This document shows, piece after piece, positions 54,019 to 62,405 of a stretch of DNA of 64,000 nt (position 1 is the stretch's first letter; each line of letters opens with the position of its first letter). The translations under genes were made by a program, and so were the position numbers. The notes below the pieces were generated by a model. That model saw only the letters and a list, made by a program, of their open reading frames with translations. It was not told where the DNA came from and made no database searches. Source of the stretch: Flavobacterium hydatis (GTDB lineage: Bacteria; Bacteroidota; Bacteroidia; Flavobacteriales; Flavobacteriaceae); NCBI RefSeq assembly GCF_000737695.1, contig NZ_JPRM01000017.1:1-64000 (forward strand). The letters run 5' to 3'.

Positions 54019-55182
54019 ATGAGTAAAATACTAATTATTGAAGACGAAGCAGCTATTCGTAGAGTACTTACAAAGATATTATCTGAAGAAAATGACAGCT
54101 ATCAGGTTGAGGAGGCAGAAGATGGTGTTTCGGGACTTGAAAAGATAAAGAATAACGATTACGATTTGGTTTTGTGTGATATCAAAATGCCAAAGATGGA
54201 TGGTGTTGAGGTGTTAGAAGAAGCAAAAAAAATCAAGCCTGAGATTCCGATGGTTATGATTTCTGGACATGGTGATATGGAAACAGCGATTCATACGATG
54301 CGTCTTGGAGCGTTTGATTATATATCAAAACCACCAGATTTAAACCGTTTATTAAATACGGTTCGTAATGCTTTGGACAGAAAAAAACTTGTTGTAGAAA
54401 ATAAGATTTTAAAGAAAAAAGTAAGTAAGAATTACGAAATGATTGGTGATAGTGAAGCTATAAGTCATATTAAAATTATGATTGAAAAGGTAGCCGAAAC
54501 AGAAGCGAGAGTTTTGATTACTGGGCCAAACGGAACAGGAAAGGAACTGGTAGCACACCAATTGCATGAAAAAAGCGCTCGTTCTAATTTCCCTTTAATC
54601 GAAGTAAACTGTGCTGCGATTCCGAGTGAATTAATTGAAAGTGAGTTGTTCGGTCACGTAAAAGGAGCTTTTACATCGGCGGTTAAAGATAGAGCAGGAA
54701 AATTTGAAGCTGCTGATAAAGGAACTATATTTCTAGATGAAATTGGAGATATGAGTCTTTCGGCTCAAGCCAAAGTATTACGTGCTTTACAAGAAAGCAT
54801 GATTACAAGAGTAGGAGCAGAGAAAGATATTAAAGTAGACGTTAGAGTAGTTGCCGCAACCAATAAAGACTTAAAAACAGAAATTGCTGAAGGTCGTTTC
54901 CGTGAAGATTTATATCACCGATTGGCAGTAATCTTGATAAAAGTTCCGCAATTAAATGATAGAAGAGAAGATATTCCGGCTTTGATTTCGCATTTTGCCG
55001 AAAAAATAGCTTCAGAGCAAGGGAATACAATGAAGATGTTTTCGCCTCAAGCGATAAAACTTTTGCAAGAATATGATTGGACAGGAAATATCAGAGAATT
55101 GCGAAATGTTGTAGAGCGACTTATCATATTGGGTGGAAGCGAAATTTCGGAAACAGATGTGAAAATGTTCGCAAGCAAATAG
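54019..55182 (+). CDS. Sigma-54-type response regulator lacking a DNA-binding domain
   Basis: A 387-residue NtrC-class response regulator. The receiver domain (1-125) has phosphoacceptor Asp54 and Lys104. The AAA+ domain has Walker A TGPNGTGKE (168-176), the sigma-54 contact loop GAFTSA (216-221), Walker B FLDEIG (238-243) and the sensor RFREDLYHRL. It ends at residue 387, soon after WTGNIRELRNVVERL, with no Fis-type helix-turn-helix. I start at ATG 54019; a TTG at 53995 is not needed. No histidine kinase is adjacent. It may activate sigma-54 without a fixed enhancer. Confidence 0.9.
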   Translation: MSKILIIEDEAAIRRVLTKILSEENDSYQVEEAEDGVSGLEKIKNNDYDLVLCDIKMPKMDGVEVLEEAKKIKPEIPMVMISGHGDMETAIHTMRLGAFDYISKPPDLNRLLNTVRNALDRKKLVVENKILKKKVSKNYEMIGDSEAISHIKIMIEKVAETEARVLITGPNGTGKELVAHQLHEKSARSNFPLIEVNCAAIPSELIESELFGHVKGAFTSAVKDRAGKFEAADKGTIFLDEIGDMSLSAQAKVLRALQESMITRVGAEKDIKVDVRVVAATNKDLKTEIAEGRFREDLYHRLAVILIKVPQLNDRREDIPALISHFAEKIASEQGNTMKMFSPQAIKLLQEYDWTGNIRELRNVVERLIILGGSEISETDVKMFASK

Positions 55183-55195
55183 ATGCTTCGCGCAA

Positions 55196-55280
55196 TAGGC
55201 TTTAAGCTATACGCTTTAAGCTATTAATATTATTATAAATAATTTTTGCTTGAAGCGTATAGCTTAAAGCTTAAAGCATT
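55196..55280. repeat. Word-type spacer with 18 bp perfect inverted repeat
   Basis: GCTTTAAGCTATACGCTT (55199-55216) pairs perfectly with AAGCGTATAGCTTAAAGC (55253-55270) across a 36-base loop. Extra AAGCTTAAAGC copies follow. It ends about 7 bp before the half-helicase start codon and begins right after the sigma-54 activator stop. Confidence 0.7.
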
Positions 55281-55286
55281 AAAAAG

Positions 55287-55934
55287 ATGAAACTAAAAAA
55301 AATAAACGAAACGTTACAAGAAGCATTAATCGAAAACGGTTTAACTGATGCTAATGCATTACAGCAAGAAACTTTTTCTACGCTAAAAAGTGGTGCCGAT
55401 TGTATTATTGTTGCTCCAAAAGGAAGCGGAAAATCTACTACAATTGTTCTAAATGTTATTCAGCAATTGATAGGTAAAAATGAAGAATCTCCTCGTGCTT
55501 TAATTATCGTAGAAGATAAAGCAAAGGTGCTGGAAATGGAAGAACTTTTTGAGAAATACGGGAAGTATAGTAAGCTTGAAGTTTATGGTGTGCATGACAA
55601 AGGAGATATGGATTATGATAAAAACTACATCTCTACTGGAATTGATGTTTTAATAGGTACACCAAATAAACTAAGCGATATGTTTACTACTGCAGGGTAT
55701 AATGTAAACCGTTTGAAGATGTTTATCCTGGATGATGCAAATCCAATTTTAAAATTACGTCATGAAACTAAAATCATGCGTATTTCTAATAGTATTGCTA
55801 AAACGCAGCGAATTATTTTTGCAGAACAACTGACAGAAAGTATTGATATTTTGGCAGATAAAATGTTGCTTGAGCCTTATTTGTTCGAAATAGATGAGGA
55901 CGATGAGGATGAAGAAGAGGATATTGAAGAATAG
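55287..55934 (+). CDS. Half-length DEAD-box-like helicase (N-terminal RecA domain only)
   Basis: A 215-residue protein equivalent to the first RecA domain of a DEAD-box RNA helicase. A Q-motif-like LQQETFSTLKSG (about 25-36), Walker A APKGSGKST (43-51), GTPNKL motif Ib and LDDAN in the DEAD position follow in order. There is no second RecA domain; the chain ends in a very acidic tail (IDEDDEDEEEDIEE). It probably binds nucleotide but cannot be a complete helicase. A regulatory or degenerate role is possible. Confidence 0.82.
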   Translation: MKLKKINETLQEALIENGLTDANALQQETFSTLKSGADCIIVAPKGSGKSTTIVLNVIQQLIGKNEESPRALIIVEDKAKVLEMEELFEKYGKYSKLEVYGVHDKGDMDYDKNYISTGIDVLIGTPNKLSDMFTTAGYNVNRLKMFILDDANPILKLRHETKIMRISNSIAKTQRIIFAEQLTESIDILADKMLLEPYLFEIDEDDEDEEEDIEE

Positions 55935-55965
55935 ACTAGCTTGAAAATAAGATGAGGAATAATAA

Positions 55966-56784
55966 ATGGAAATTTTTAAAACACTTAAGTTTTTGGTTAT
56001 AATAGTTTTAGGATTGTTGTTTATTGTTTATTTGTCTGTGGTTTCATATATCTATTTTAATCAGGCGGGTATGGTTTTTCAAAATTCCAAACTACCTGAC
56101 AATTTTAAATTTGAATACCACCAAAATTTTGAAGAACTTAATATTCGTTCCTTCGATGGAGTGAATTTGAATGGTTTATTGTTTAAAGCAGAAAATCCTA
56201 AAGGACTGATTTTTTATCTTCACGGTAATGCTGGTACTCTGGATACGTGGGGCAGTATTGCAAGCGTTTATACGAGTTTAGGATATGATATCTTTATCTT
56301 AGATTATAGAAGTTTTGGAAAAAGTGAAGGGAAGATTGATGATGAAACCCAATTAAACAAAGATATTTCGATAGTTTATAAAAAACTATGTGAGAGATAT
56401 AATGAAAACAAAATCATTATTACTGGATATTCAATAGGTAGTGGTCTTGCTACCATTTTGGCATCAAATAATAAGCCTAAAGCTTTGATTCTTCAGGCTC
56501 CATATTATAGTTTTACAGAATTGGCAGGTACCAAAGTTCCATTTTTTCCTGATTTTATGAAAAAATTTAATTTTGAAACACATGATTATTTTTCCAAAAT
56601 AAAGGCGCCAATTTATATTTTTCATGGAGATCAGGATCAATTAATTCCTTTTTCTAATTCGGTTAGATTAAGTAAATTATTAAAATCGAATGGGTATCTT
56701 TATGTTTTAAAAGGACAAAATCATACTGGAATAAATGAAAATGAAGATTTTCAAAATCAATTAAAAATAATATTATTAAAATAA
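55966..56784 (+). CDS. Membrane-anchored alpha/beta hydrolase
   Basis: A 272-residue serine hydrolase of the alpha/beta fold, BEM46/YqkD-like. One N-terminal TM helix (about 8-30) is followed by the oxyanion segment FYLHGNAGTLDTWG, the DYRSFGKSEG loop, the nucleophile elbow GYSIGSG (Ser near 149), then the acid in HGDQDQLIPF and the base in GQNHTGINE. The substrate is unknown. It is followed after 7 bp by a DUF2007 gene, likely cotranscribed. Confidence 0.9.
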   Translation: MEIFKTLKFLVIIVLGLLFIVYLSVVSYIYFNQAGMVFQNSKLPDNFKFEYHQNFEELNIRSFDGVNLNGLLFKAENPKGLIFYLHGNAGTLDTWGSIASVYTSLGYDIFILDYRSFGKSEGKIDDETQLNKDISIVYKKLCERYNENKIIITGYSIGSGLATILASNNKPKALILQAPYYSFTELAGTKVPFFPDFMKKFNFETHDYFSKIKAPIYIFHGDQDQLIPFSNSVRLSKLLKSNGYLYVLKGQNHTGINENEDFQNQLKIILLK

Positions 56785-56791
56785 ATAGGAT

Positions 56792-57010
56792 ATGGGACTA
56801 ATGAAAGTGTTTTCGGGAAGTGAGATTTTAGCGCAAGCGTTACAACAAAAATTAGAAGAAGCGCAAGTAGATACAGTTATTAAAAACAATATCCAATCGG
56901 CTCGTTTAGGCGGTTTTGGTAATACGGATTTAGCTGTTGAGGTATTTATTCAAGAGACTGATTTTGCAAAAGCAAATCCTATTATCGAAGATTTCAGAAT
57001 GAGTCTTTAA
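56792..57010 (+). CDS. DUF2007 putative signal-transducing protein
   Basis: A 72-residue protein: MKVFSGSEILAQALQQKLEEAQVDTVIKNN, then DLAVEVFIQETDFAKANPIIEDF, the DUF2007 pattern (ferredoxin-like fold). Its function is unknown. The third Met in MGLMKV (56801) is the more typical family start. It is coupled to the upstream hydrolase gene. Confidence 0.82.
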   Translation: MGLMKVFSGSEILAQALQQKLEEAQVDTVIKNNIQSARLGGFGNTDLAVEVFIQETDFAKANPIIEDFRMSL

Positions 57011-57023
57011 GGATAAGTAATTA

Positions 57024-57098
57024 AGTTTTTAGTCGCAGTTTACAGTGCTTACTGTAACTGAAAACTGCGACTGCGACTGAAAACTGAAACTGGTAACT
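57024..57098. repeat. Word-type spacer before the Cof-like HAD gene
   Basis: AGTCGCAGTT (57031) pairs with AACTGCGACT (57063), enclosing the small hairpin ACAGTGCTTACTGT (57042-57055). GCGACTGAAAACTGAAACTG copies follow. The cluster ends about 12 bp before the start codon. Related words occur at 45602. Confidence 0.65.
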
Positions 57099-57109
57099 CA
57101 AAAAAGAAT

Positions 57110-57913
57110 ATGCAATATAAAATGCTGGTTTTAGACATGGATGACACCTTGTTGACCGATGACCATAAAATATCGGATATTAATAAAGAAATGCTCCTTA
57201 AAGCTCAGGCAATGGGAGTTTATGTGGTTTTAGCTTCTGGAAGACCAACTTCGGCAATGACAGCTTTTGCAAAAGAACTAGAATTGGATTTGAATAATTC
57301 GTACATGATTTCGTTTAACGGAGCTGTGATTAGCAATGTTAAAGATGATGAAATTCTTTTTGAGCAAACTTTGTCAAAAGAACAAATTCACGAATTGTAC
57401 GATTACAGTTTAAAGAATAAAACACATATTATTACCTATTTAAATAATGAAATTATCAGCGAAACTGACTCAGAATTTATAGAAATAGAAAAGATTATTA
57501 CTGGATTAAAACACCATAAAGTAGCAAGCTTTAAAGAAGCTGTTACGACTGCTGCTGTGAAATGTATTTTGCTCGAAGAGCCAAGTTATTTAAAAGGACT
57601 TGAAGATGATTTAAAGGCCGAAATGCCTCATTTGAGTGTAGCAATGTCTAAACCTTTTTTCTTAGAAGTAGCTCAAAACGGAATAGATAAAGCTGCAAGT
57701 TTAAAACTTTTGGCAGCGAAGTTAAATATTAATCAGAGTGAAATTATTGCTGTAGGAAATGCAGGTAATGATTTGTCGATGATAGAATATGCTGGTTTAG
57801 GAGTTTGGGTAGATAATGTTACGCCTGAATTACGAGACAGAGCAGATGTTATTGTAGCATCAAATAATAATAATGGTGTTGCCGAAGTAGTACAACGTTA
57901 TATTTTAAACTAG
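57110..57913 (+). CDS. Cof-type HAD-IIB phosphatase
   Basis: A 267-residue HAD hydrolase of the Cof/YidA group. Motif I is VLDMDDTLLTDDHKI (Asp8 nucleophile, Asp10 acid/base), motif II LASGRPTSAM, the C2B cap spans about 85-190, and motif IV is AVGNAGNDLSMIEYAG. It probably dephosphorylates sugar phosphates or pyridoxal phosphate; the precise substrate is unknown. GNAGND replaces the more usual GDxxND. A GNAT gene follows after 6 bp. Confidence 0.91.
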   Translation: MQYKMLVLDMDDTLLTDDHKISDINKEMLLKAQAMGVYVVLASGRPTSAMTAFAKELELDLNNSYMISFNGAVISNVKDDEILFEQTLSKEQIHELYDYSLKNKTHIITYLNNEIISETDSEFIEIEKIITGLKHHKVASFKEAVTTAAVKCILLEEPSYLKGLEDDLKAEMPHLSVAMSKPFFLEVAQNGIDKAASLKLLAAKLNINQSEIIAVGNAGNDLSMIEYAGLGVWVDNVTPELRDRADVIVASNNNNGVAEVVQRYILN

Positions 57914-57919
57914 AACCAG

Positions 57920-58447
57920 ATGAAAAAATCAATTGAAACCGAACGATTATTGTTAAGAGAATTTCTTTCTACAGATGATAAAGGAATGTTTGAATTAGAC
58001 TCTAATCCAAATGTTCATAGGTACGTAGGGAAAAAGCCAGTAACTCATATTGACGAAAGTCGTGCTTATATTGGATTTGTACACCAACAATACAAGGATT
58101 TTGGAACTGGCCGCTGGGCTGTAGTTCTTAAAGAAACTAACACTTTTATAGGTTGGTCAGGAATAAAATTTATTACTGATACTGTCAATGGTCATAAGGA
58201 TTTTTATGAAATAGGATATCGCTTTATTGAGGAACATTGGGGAAAAGGATATGCAACTGAAGCAGGAAAAGCTTTTGTGGATTATGCCTTTAATGACATG
58301 AAAGTTGAAGCGATTTACGCTTATGCAGATGCAGAAAATAGCGGTTCTAGAAGTATATTAGAAAAGCTTGGATTAAAGTACGTAAACTCTTTTATACTTG
58401 ATGATGAAGAAGAAGTTTGGTACGAACTAAAGAACCCAAATCTTTAG
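57920..58447 (+). CDS. GNAT family N-acetyltransferase (RimJ/RimL-like)
   Basis: A 175-residue Acetyltransf_3 enzyme: IETERLLLREFLSTDDKGMFELDSNPNVHRYVG opening, then IGYRFIEEHWGKGYATEAGKAFVDYAF with the GKGYAT acetyl-CoA loop, and ENSGSRSILEKLGL. The acceptor is unknown. It is coupled to the HAD gene 6 bp upstream. Its last codons form one arm of a 14 bp inverted repeat. Confidence 0.89.
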   Translation: MKKSIETERLLLREFLSTDDKGMFELDSNPNVHRYVGKKPVTHIDESRAYIGFVHQQYKDFGTGRWAVVLKETNTFIGWSGIKFITDTVNGHKDFYEIGYRFIEEHWGKGYATEAGKAFVDYAFNDMKVEAIYAYADAENSGSRSILEKLGLKYVNSFILDDEEEVWYELKNPNL

Positions 58448-58520
58448 TCTTTTTTTTAAATATGTTCCCACATCTTTACAAACTTTTGCCGATTGTTTTT
58501 AGTATGTAAAGATTTGGGTT
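58433..58520. repeat. 14 bp inverted repeat across the GNAT stop codon
   Basis: AACCCAAATCTTTA (58433-58446) and TAAAGATTTGGGTT (58507-58520) are perfect complements with a 60 bp spacer that starts with a T run. The left arm covers the C-terminal codons of the GNAT gene. Confidence 0.6.
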
Positions 58521-58565
58521 ACACAGTTCCGTTATAAGATAACGGTATTCTAAGTCATTTTAGAC

Positions 58566-59084
58566 TTATTTTTTAGCTACAGAAATAAAATATTTATTTC
58601 CATCTCCCATTGTAAGTTTCACACGTTCGTCGCAAACATCAATAGAGTAATTAGCATTCTCGTAACAAGTACAAGTTGTATTTTTATCTTTAGACATTTC
58701 TGTTTTACAGTTGTTGCTTTTGTAGGTAGACAATTGCGGTGTGTATAAAGACACTAAATCTGTCGAAGCAGTAACTAATGAGATGATACTTGCAGTATTA
58801 CCATTTGCAATTCTATAAACGATTCTGTCAGTATAAGAAATCTCGTTTACGATTACTTTTCTGATGTAGGTAAAAGCTGTAGAACCTTCTTCAACAGATT
58901 TTACTTCAAATTTAAATCCGATATTACGGATCTCTATATCAAATTTTGATTGAGAATTATAACTCGCCCAAGAAGTAAGAGTAGCAATAGAAGGAAATGG
59001 ATTTGTAGTAGTACTAGCAGTTTGTGCCTGTGCTCCAAAAATAGTTAATAGCATTAATAAGATTGTGGGGAAAAATGCTTTCAT
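58566..59084 (-). CDS. Secreted protein of unknown function
   Basis: A 172-residue protein with a clear signal peptide ending at GAQAQT (about residue 20). I do not recognise the mature domain. It contains four Cys near the C-terminal half (NNCKTEM, TCTCYE, DVCDERV), suggesting disulfides in the periplasm or outside. It is monocistronic, convergent with the GNAT gene, and followed upstream by a 640 bp gap. Confidence 0.75.
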   Translation of the reverse strand: MKAFFPTILLMLLTIFGAQAQTASTTTNPFPSIATLTSWASYNSQSKFDIEIRNIGFKFEVKSVEEGSTAFTYIRKVIVNEISYTDRIVYRIANGNTASIISLVTASTDLVSLYTPQLSTYKSNNCKTEMSKDKNTTCTCYENANYSIDVCDERVKLTMGDGNKYFISVAKK

Positions 59085-59726
59085 TTTATTTTTTAAATTA
59101 ATTTAAATACCTACTCTGTATGGTTTTCGGCTTGCCCATTTATGTTTTTTTGTTGAATAAAGAATTGCAACAACTTTATGAAAAATAGTTAACGCCAATT
59201 GTTGTTAAATAGTATTGTTTTTACCACATTTTTCGTGGTGTGAATTTAAGGCGAATATTTACGCGAACAAAGCGTATAATAGGAAAACTTTAGTTTTTTA
59301 AATCATTTTTTTAAAATGCCCGCATCTTATTAATAACCATTTAATTGGCAAGATTTTATTTGTAGATAATAATGTCGAAAAAGATATTTGAGATGCATAA
59401 AAATAGGATTTGTCTGTAGTTTAAAAGCTTTTTATATTCTTTTCAGAACTTCATTTTACAGTTTTTTTTGTAAATGGAGATTTCATTGAGTCAAAATGAC
59501 GCTTTTCCTTTGATTTTTATGAAATTTAGCTTTCGTTTTTGCTTAAAAGCAAAATGAATGTTGGTTTTTAAGTATTTTTTGGAGTAAGTAAATGTTAGTA
59601 CAAGACAAAATATTGATATATAGATAATTATTGATTTCGTTTTGAAGAATATTGTACGTAAATTTGCAAACTCTTTTATAAGGAGATAAATTATAATAAA
59701 TACTACTTAAAACGTAGTTTATTGCC
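59085..59726. other. Intergenic gap before mtaB
   Basis: A 642 bp AT-rich spacer between divergent genes, the second longest gap in the window. Apart from the mtaB promoter box at 59659 I recognise nothing: no repeat-family member, no tRNA, no plausible ORF over 60 codons with normal codon use. Confidence 0.5.
59659..59666 (+). promoter_or_regulatory. Putative -7 element of mtaB
   Basis: TAAATTTG matches TANNTTTG, 61 bp before the start. TTG triplets at 59631 and 59642 are 25 and 14 bp away, outside the ideal spacing. Confidence 0.4.
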
Positions 59727-61061
59727 ATGGAAAATAGAAAAAAAGTTGCTTTTTATACGCTTGGATGTAAACTGAATTTTTCAGAAACATCTACAATTGC
59801 TAGAAATTTTCAGGATGAAGGTTTCGATCGTGTCGATTTTGAAGATGTTGCTGATATATATGTAATCAACACCTGTTCGGTTACTGATAATGCCGATAAG
59901 CAGTTTAAGCAGGTTGTAAAAAAGGCAATGAAACTTAATGATAAAGCATTTGTTGCAGCTGTAGGTTGTTATGCACAACTTAAACCTGAAGAATTAGCAT
60001 CTGTAGATGGTGTTGATTTGGTTCTTGGAGCAACAGAGAAGTTTAAAATCACAGATTATATCAATGATTTGAGTAAAAACGATATGGGCGAAGTTCATTC
60101 TTGCGAAATATCGGAAGCTGATTTTTATGTAGGAAGCTACTCGATAGGCGATAGAACACGTGCTTTCTTAAAAGTACAAGATGGTTGCGATTACAAATGT
60201 ACTTACTGCACAATTCCGCTTGCGAGAGGAATTTCTCGTAGTGATGCTTTGGAAAACGTATTACAAAATGCCAAAGAAATATCGTCTCAAAATATTAAAG
60301 AAATAGTTTTAACGGGAGTTAATATTGGTGATTACGGAAAAGGAGAATTCGGGAATAAAAAACACGAACATACTTTTCTGGATTTAGTTCAAGCCCTAGA
60401 TAAAGTAGATGGAATCGAGCGTTTAAGAATTTCTTCAATCGAGCCAAATTTACTAAAGAACGAAACAATTGATTTTGTATCAAAAAGCAGAACTTTCGTG
60501 CCTCATTTTCATATTCCGTTACAATCGGGAAGTAATGATATTCTGAAGTTAATGAAACGTCGTTACCTTCGTGAAGTATATACGGAACGTGTGAACAAAA
60601 TACGCGAAGTTATGCCACATGCTTGTATTGGTGTCGATGTAATTGTTGGGTTTCCTGGAGAGACTGATGAACATTTCCTTGAGACGTATCATTTCCTTAA
60701 TGAAATGGATATATCTTATTTACACGTTTTTACTTATTCGGAACGTGATAATACAGAAGCTGCAAATATGACTGGAATTGTTCCTGCAAATGTGCGCTCA
60801 AAACGTAGCAAGATGTTACGTGGCTTATCGGTTAAAAAACGTCGTGCTTTTTACGAAAGTCAATTAGGAGCTAATAAAACAGTACTTTTTGAAAGTGAAA
60901 ATAAAGAAGGATACATTCATGGTTTTACCGAGAATTACGTAAAGGTTAAAACGCCTTGGAATCCTGAATTAGTAAATACGCTACACGAAATAAATCTGAC
61001 TACGATTGATGAAGATGGTAGTGTACGATTAGAGTTTGTAAATAAATTAGCCGAAGCTTAA
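59727..61061 (+). CDS. mtaB: tRNA t6A37 methylthiotransferase MtaB
   Basis: A 444-residue radical-SAM methylthiotransferase that converts t6A37 to ms2t6A37 in tRNAs. The N-terminal UPF0004 domain has cluster cysteines in TLGCKLNFSE, NTCSVTDNADK and AVGCYAQ. The radical-SAM motif is Cys154-x3-Cys158-x2-Cys161 (GCDYKCTYCTIPLARG). A C-terminal TRAM domain (about 375-435) follows. The LGCKLN opening is the MtaB rather than MiaB/RimO type. It ends before a bidirectional terminator. Confidence 0.95.
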   Translation: MENRKKVAFYTLGCKLNFSETSTIARNFQDEGFDRVDFEDVADIYVINTCSVTDNADKQFKQVVKKAMKLNDKAFVAAVGCYAQLKPEELASVDGVDLVLGATEKFKITDYINDLSKNDMGEVHSCEISEADFYVGSYSIGDRTRAFLKVQDGCDYKCTYCTIPLARGISRSDALENVLQNAKEISSQNIKEIVLTGVNIGDYGKGEFGNKKHEHTFLDLVQALDKVDGIERLRISSIEPNLLKNETIDFVSKSRTFVPHFHIPLQSGSNDILKLMKRRYLREVYTERVNKIREVMPHACIGVDVIVGFPGETDEHFLETYHFLNEMDISYLHVFTYSERDNTEAANMTGIVPANVRSKRSKMLRGLSVKKRRAFYESQLGANKTVLFESENKEGYIHGFTENYVKVKTPWNPELVNTLHEINLTTIDEDGSVRLEFVNKLAEA

Positions 61062-61199
61062 AAGAGAGAGAAGACAGAGGAGAAGTAAGAAGTAAGAAAC
61101 TATACTTATAAGTTTCTAGAAGAAAGAATTGCAACTTATTTGTCTAATTGAGCGAAGCCAAAATTTATATAAACGAGAATAGAAATACTATAAAATAAC

Positions 61200-61223
61200 A
61201 AAACCCCTTTTGCGAGGGGTTTT
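61200..61223. terminator. Bidirectional terminator between mtaB and SDR genes
   Basis: A stem AAAACCCCT / AGGGGTTTT with a 6-base loop, in the convergent gap. Confidence 0.85.
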
Positions 61224-61247
61224 ATTGTATATAATAGTTAGTTTTAA

Positions 61248-61964
61248 TTAAGGATTTGTTGACCAAATACTGCTGTTTTTAATAAAAACTCTACGGTTTA
61301 ATTTAAGTTGTGCAATGATTAGTTCTGCGATATCCTCAGATTGCATTACTTTTTCTGGATTACCATCTGTTAGTTTTAATTCTTTTGCCATATCGGTAGC
61401 CACAGTACTTGGTGTTAAAGCAGTAACGCGAATATTGTGTTTTCTCATTTCTTGCATTAAAGAATCGGTTAGACCAAGAACTGCAAATTTAGAAGCACTA
61501 TAAGCACTTGTTAATGCATTTCCGTTTAATCCTGCAGTCGATGAAATATTGATGATGTCTCCTATTTGGTTTGCAATCATATTAGGTAAAACGGCACGAG
61601 TTACATAATAGGTCCCCATTAAGTTTACTTGTATGATTCTTTCCCAAGCTGCTGGTTCTAATTCTAAGAAATTACCAAAAGCAGCAATTCCAGCATTATT
61701 AATTAAGATATCGATGGTTTTAAATTCGGCAATTGCTTTTTCTACTGCTTTGTTTACAGAGTTAATGTCTGCTACATCGGCAGTTATTGCCAATGATTTT
61801 ACTCCAAGAGCATTTATTTCGGTAGCAACAGTATCAATATCAGCTTGAGTTCTAGCTAATAAAATTACATTTACTCCTTCTTTTGCCAATGCAATTGCAA
61901 CAGCTTTTCCTATTCCTTTTCCAGCACCTGTAATTAGGGCATTTTTATCTTTTAGATTACTCAT
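61248..61964 (-). CDS. Short-chain dehydrogenase (3-oxoacyl-ACP reductase-like)
   Basis: A 238-residue classical SDR. The cofactor loop is [12 protein letters not shown] (about 13-24), [10 protein letters not shown] at about 90, and the catalytic Ser, Tyr and Lys are in [25 protein letters not shown]. It is of the FabG/YdfG type; the substrate is unknown. I start at [17 protein letters not shown] (61964); an upstream ATG at 62036 would add 24 residues of low-complexity sequence. It is monocistronic. Confidence 0.9.
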   Translation of the reverse strand: MSNLKDKNALITGAGKGIGKAVAIALAKEGVNVILLARTQADIDTVATEINALGVKSLAITADVADINSVNKAVEKAIAEFKTIDILINNAGIAAFGNFLELEPAAWERIIQVNLMGTYYVTRAVLPNMIANQIGDIINISSTAGLNGNALTSAYSASKFAVLGLTDSLMQEMRKHNIRVTALTPSTVATDMAKELKLTDGNPEKVMQSEDIAELIIAQLKLNRRVFIKNSSIWSTNP

Positions 61965-62036
61965 ATTACTTATTTTAATGTACAATAAAGTACGAATTAT
62001 TTGAATTGTTTCTTTTACAAAAATACTTATTTTCAA

Positions 62037-62405
62037 TTTTGGAAGTGGCTTTTAATAGGGATTCTTAATATAAAATTAACTAGATTTCTACTATTACGTT
62101 TTCGGGATTTATTTTAAAATCGGTTAAGTTTTATTGCTAAATGTGCTTCGAGTATACTGCATGAAAATTTTATTTAACACATAGAAATATAGATTTTATG
62201 TAAAAAAAGAGAGCAAAAAGAAATACATTTCTTTCGTATAGTTGGCTTTGTGTTTCTAAATAATAGAAACGCCTTTTTTAAGAGTATAAAATAGATGTTT
62301 TTATTATAATGCTTATTGAAATCTTTAAATAAAGAAACAAATGCAGAAAATTATATAATGCTTTTCTCTATTTAATAAGCCAAATTTGTAATAAACACAT
62401 TTATT
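62037..62405. other. Intergenic gap before the L,D-transpeptidase gene
   Basis: A 369 bp spacer between divergent genes. Its centre is family 1 copy C (62176-62304). The rest is AT-rich without a clear promoter match. Confidence 0.5.
62176..62304. repeat. Dispersed palindromic repeat family 1, copy C
   Basis: A 129 bp element. The left end AACACATAGAAATATAG differs from copy B by one base, and the body aligns block by block with the reverse complement of copy B (AGAAATACATTTCTTTCGTA, then GAAACGCC). The right end (AAAATAGATGTTTTTATT) is degraded. So it is an inverted, older copy. Confidence 0.75.
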
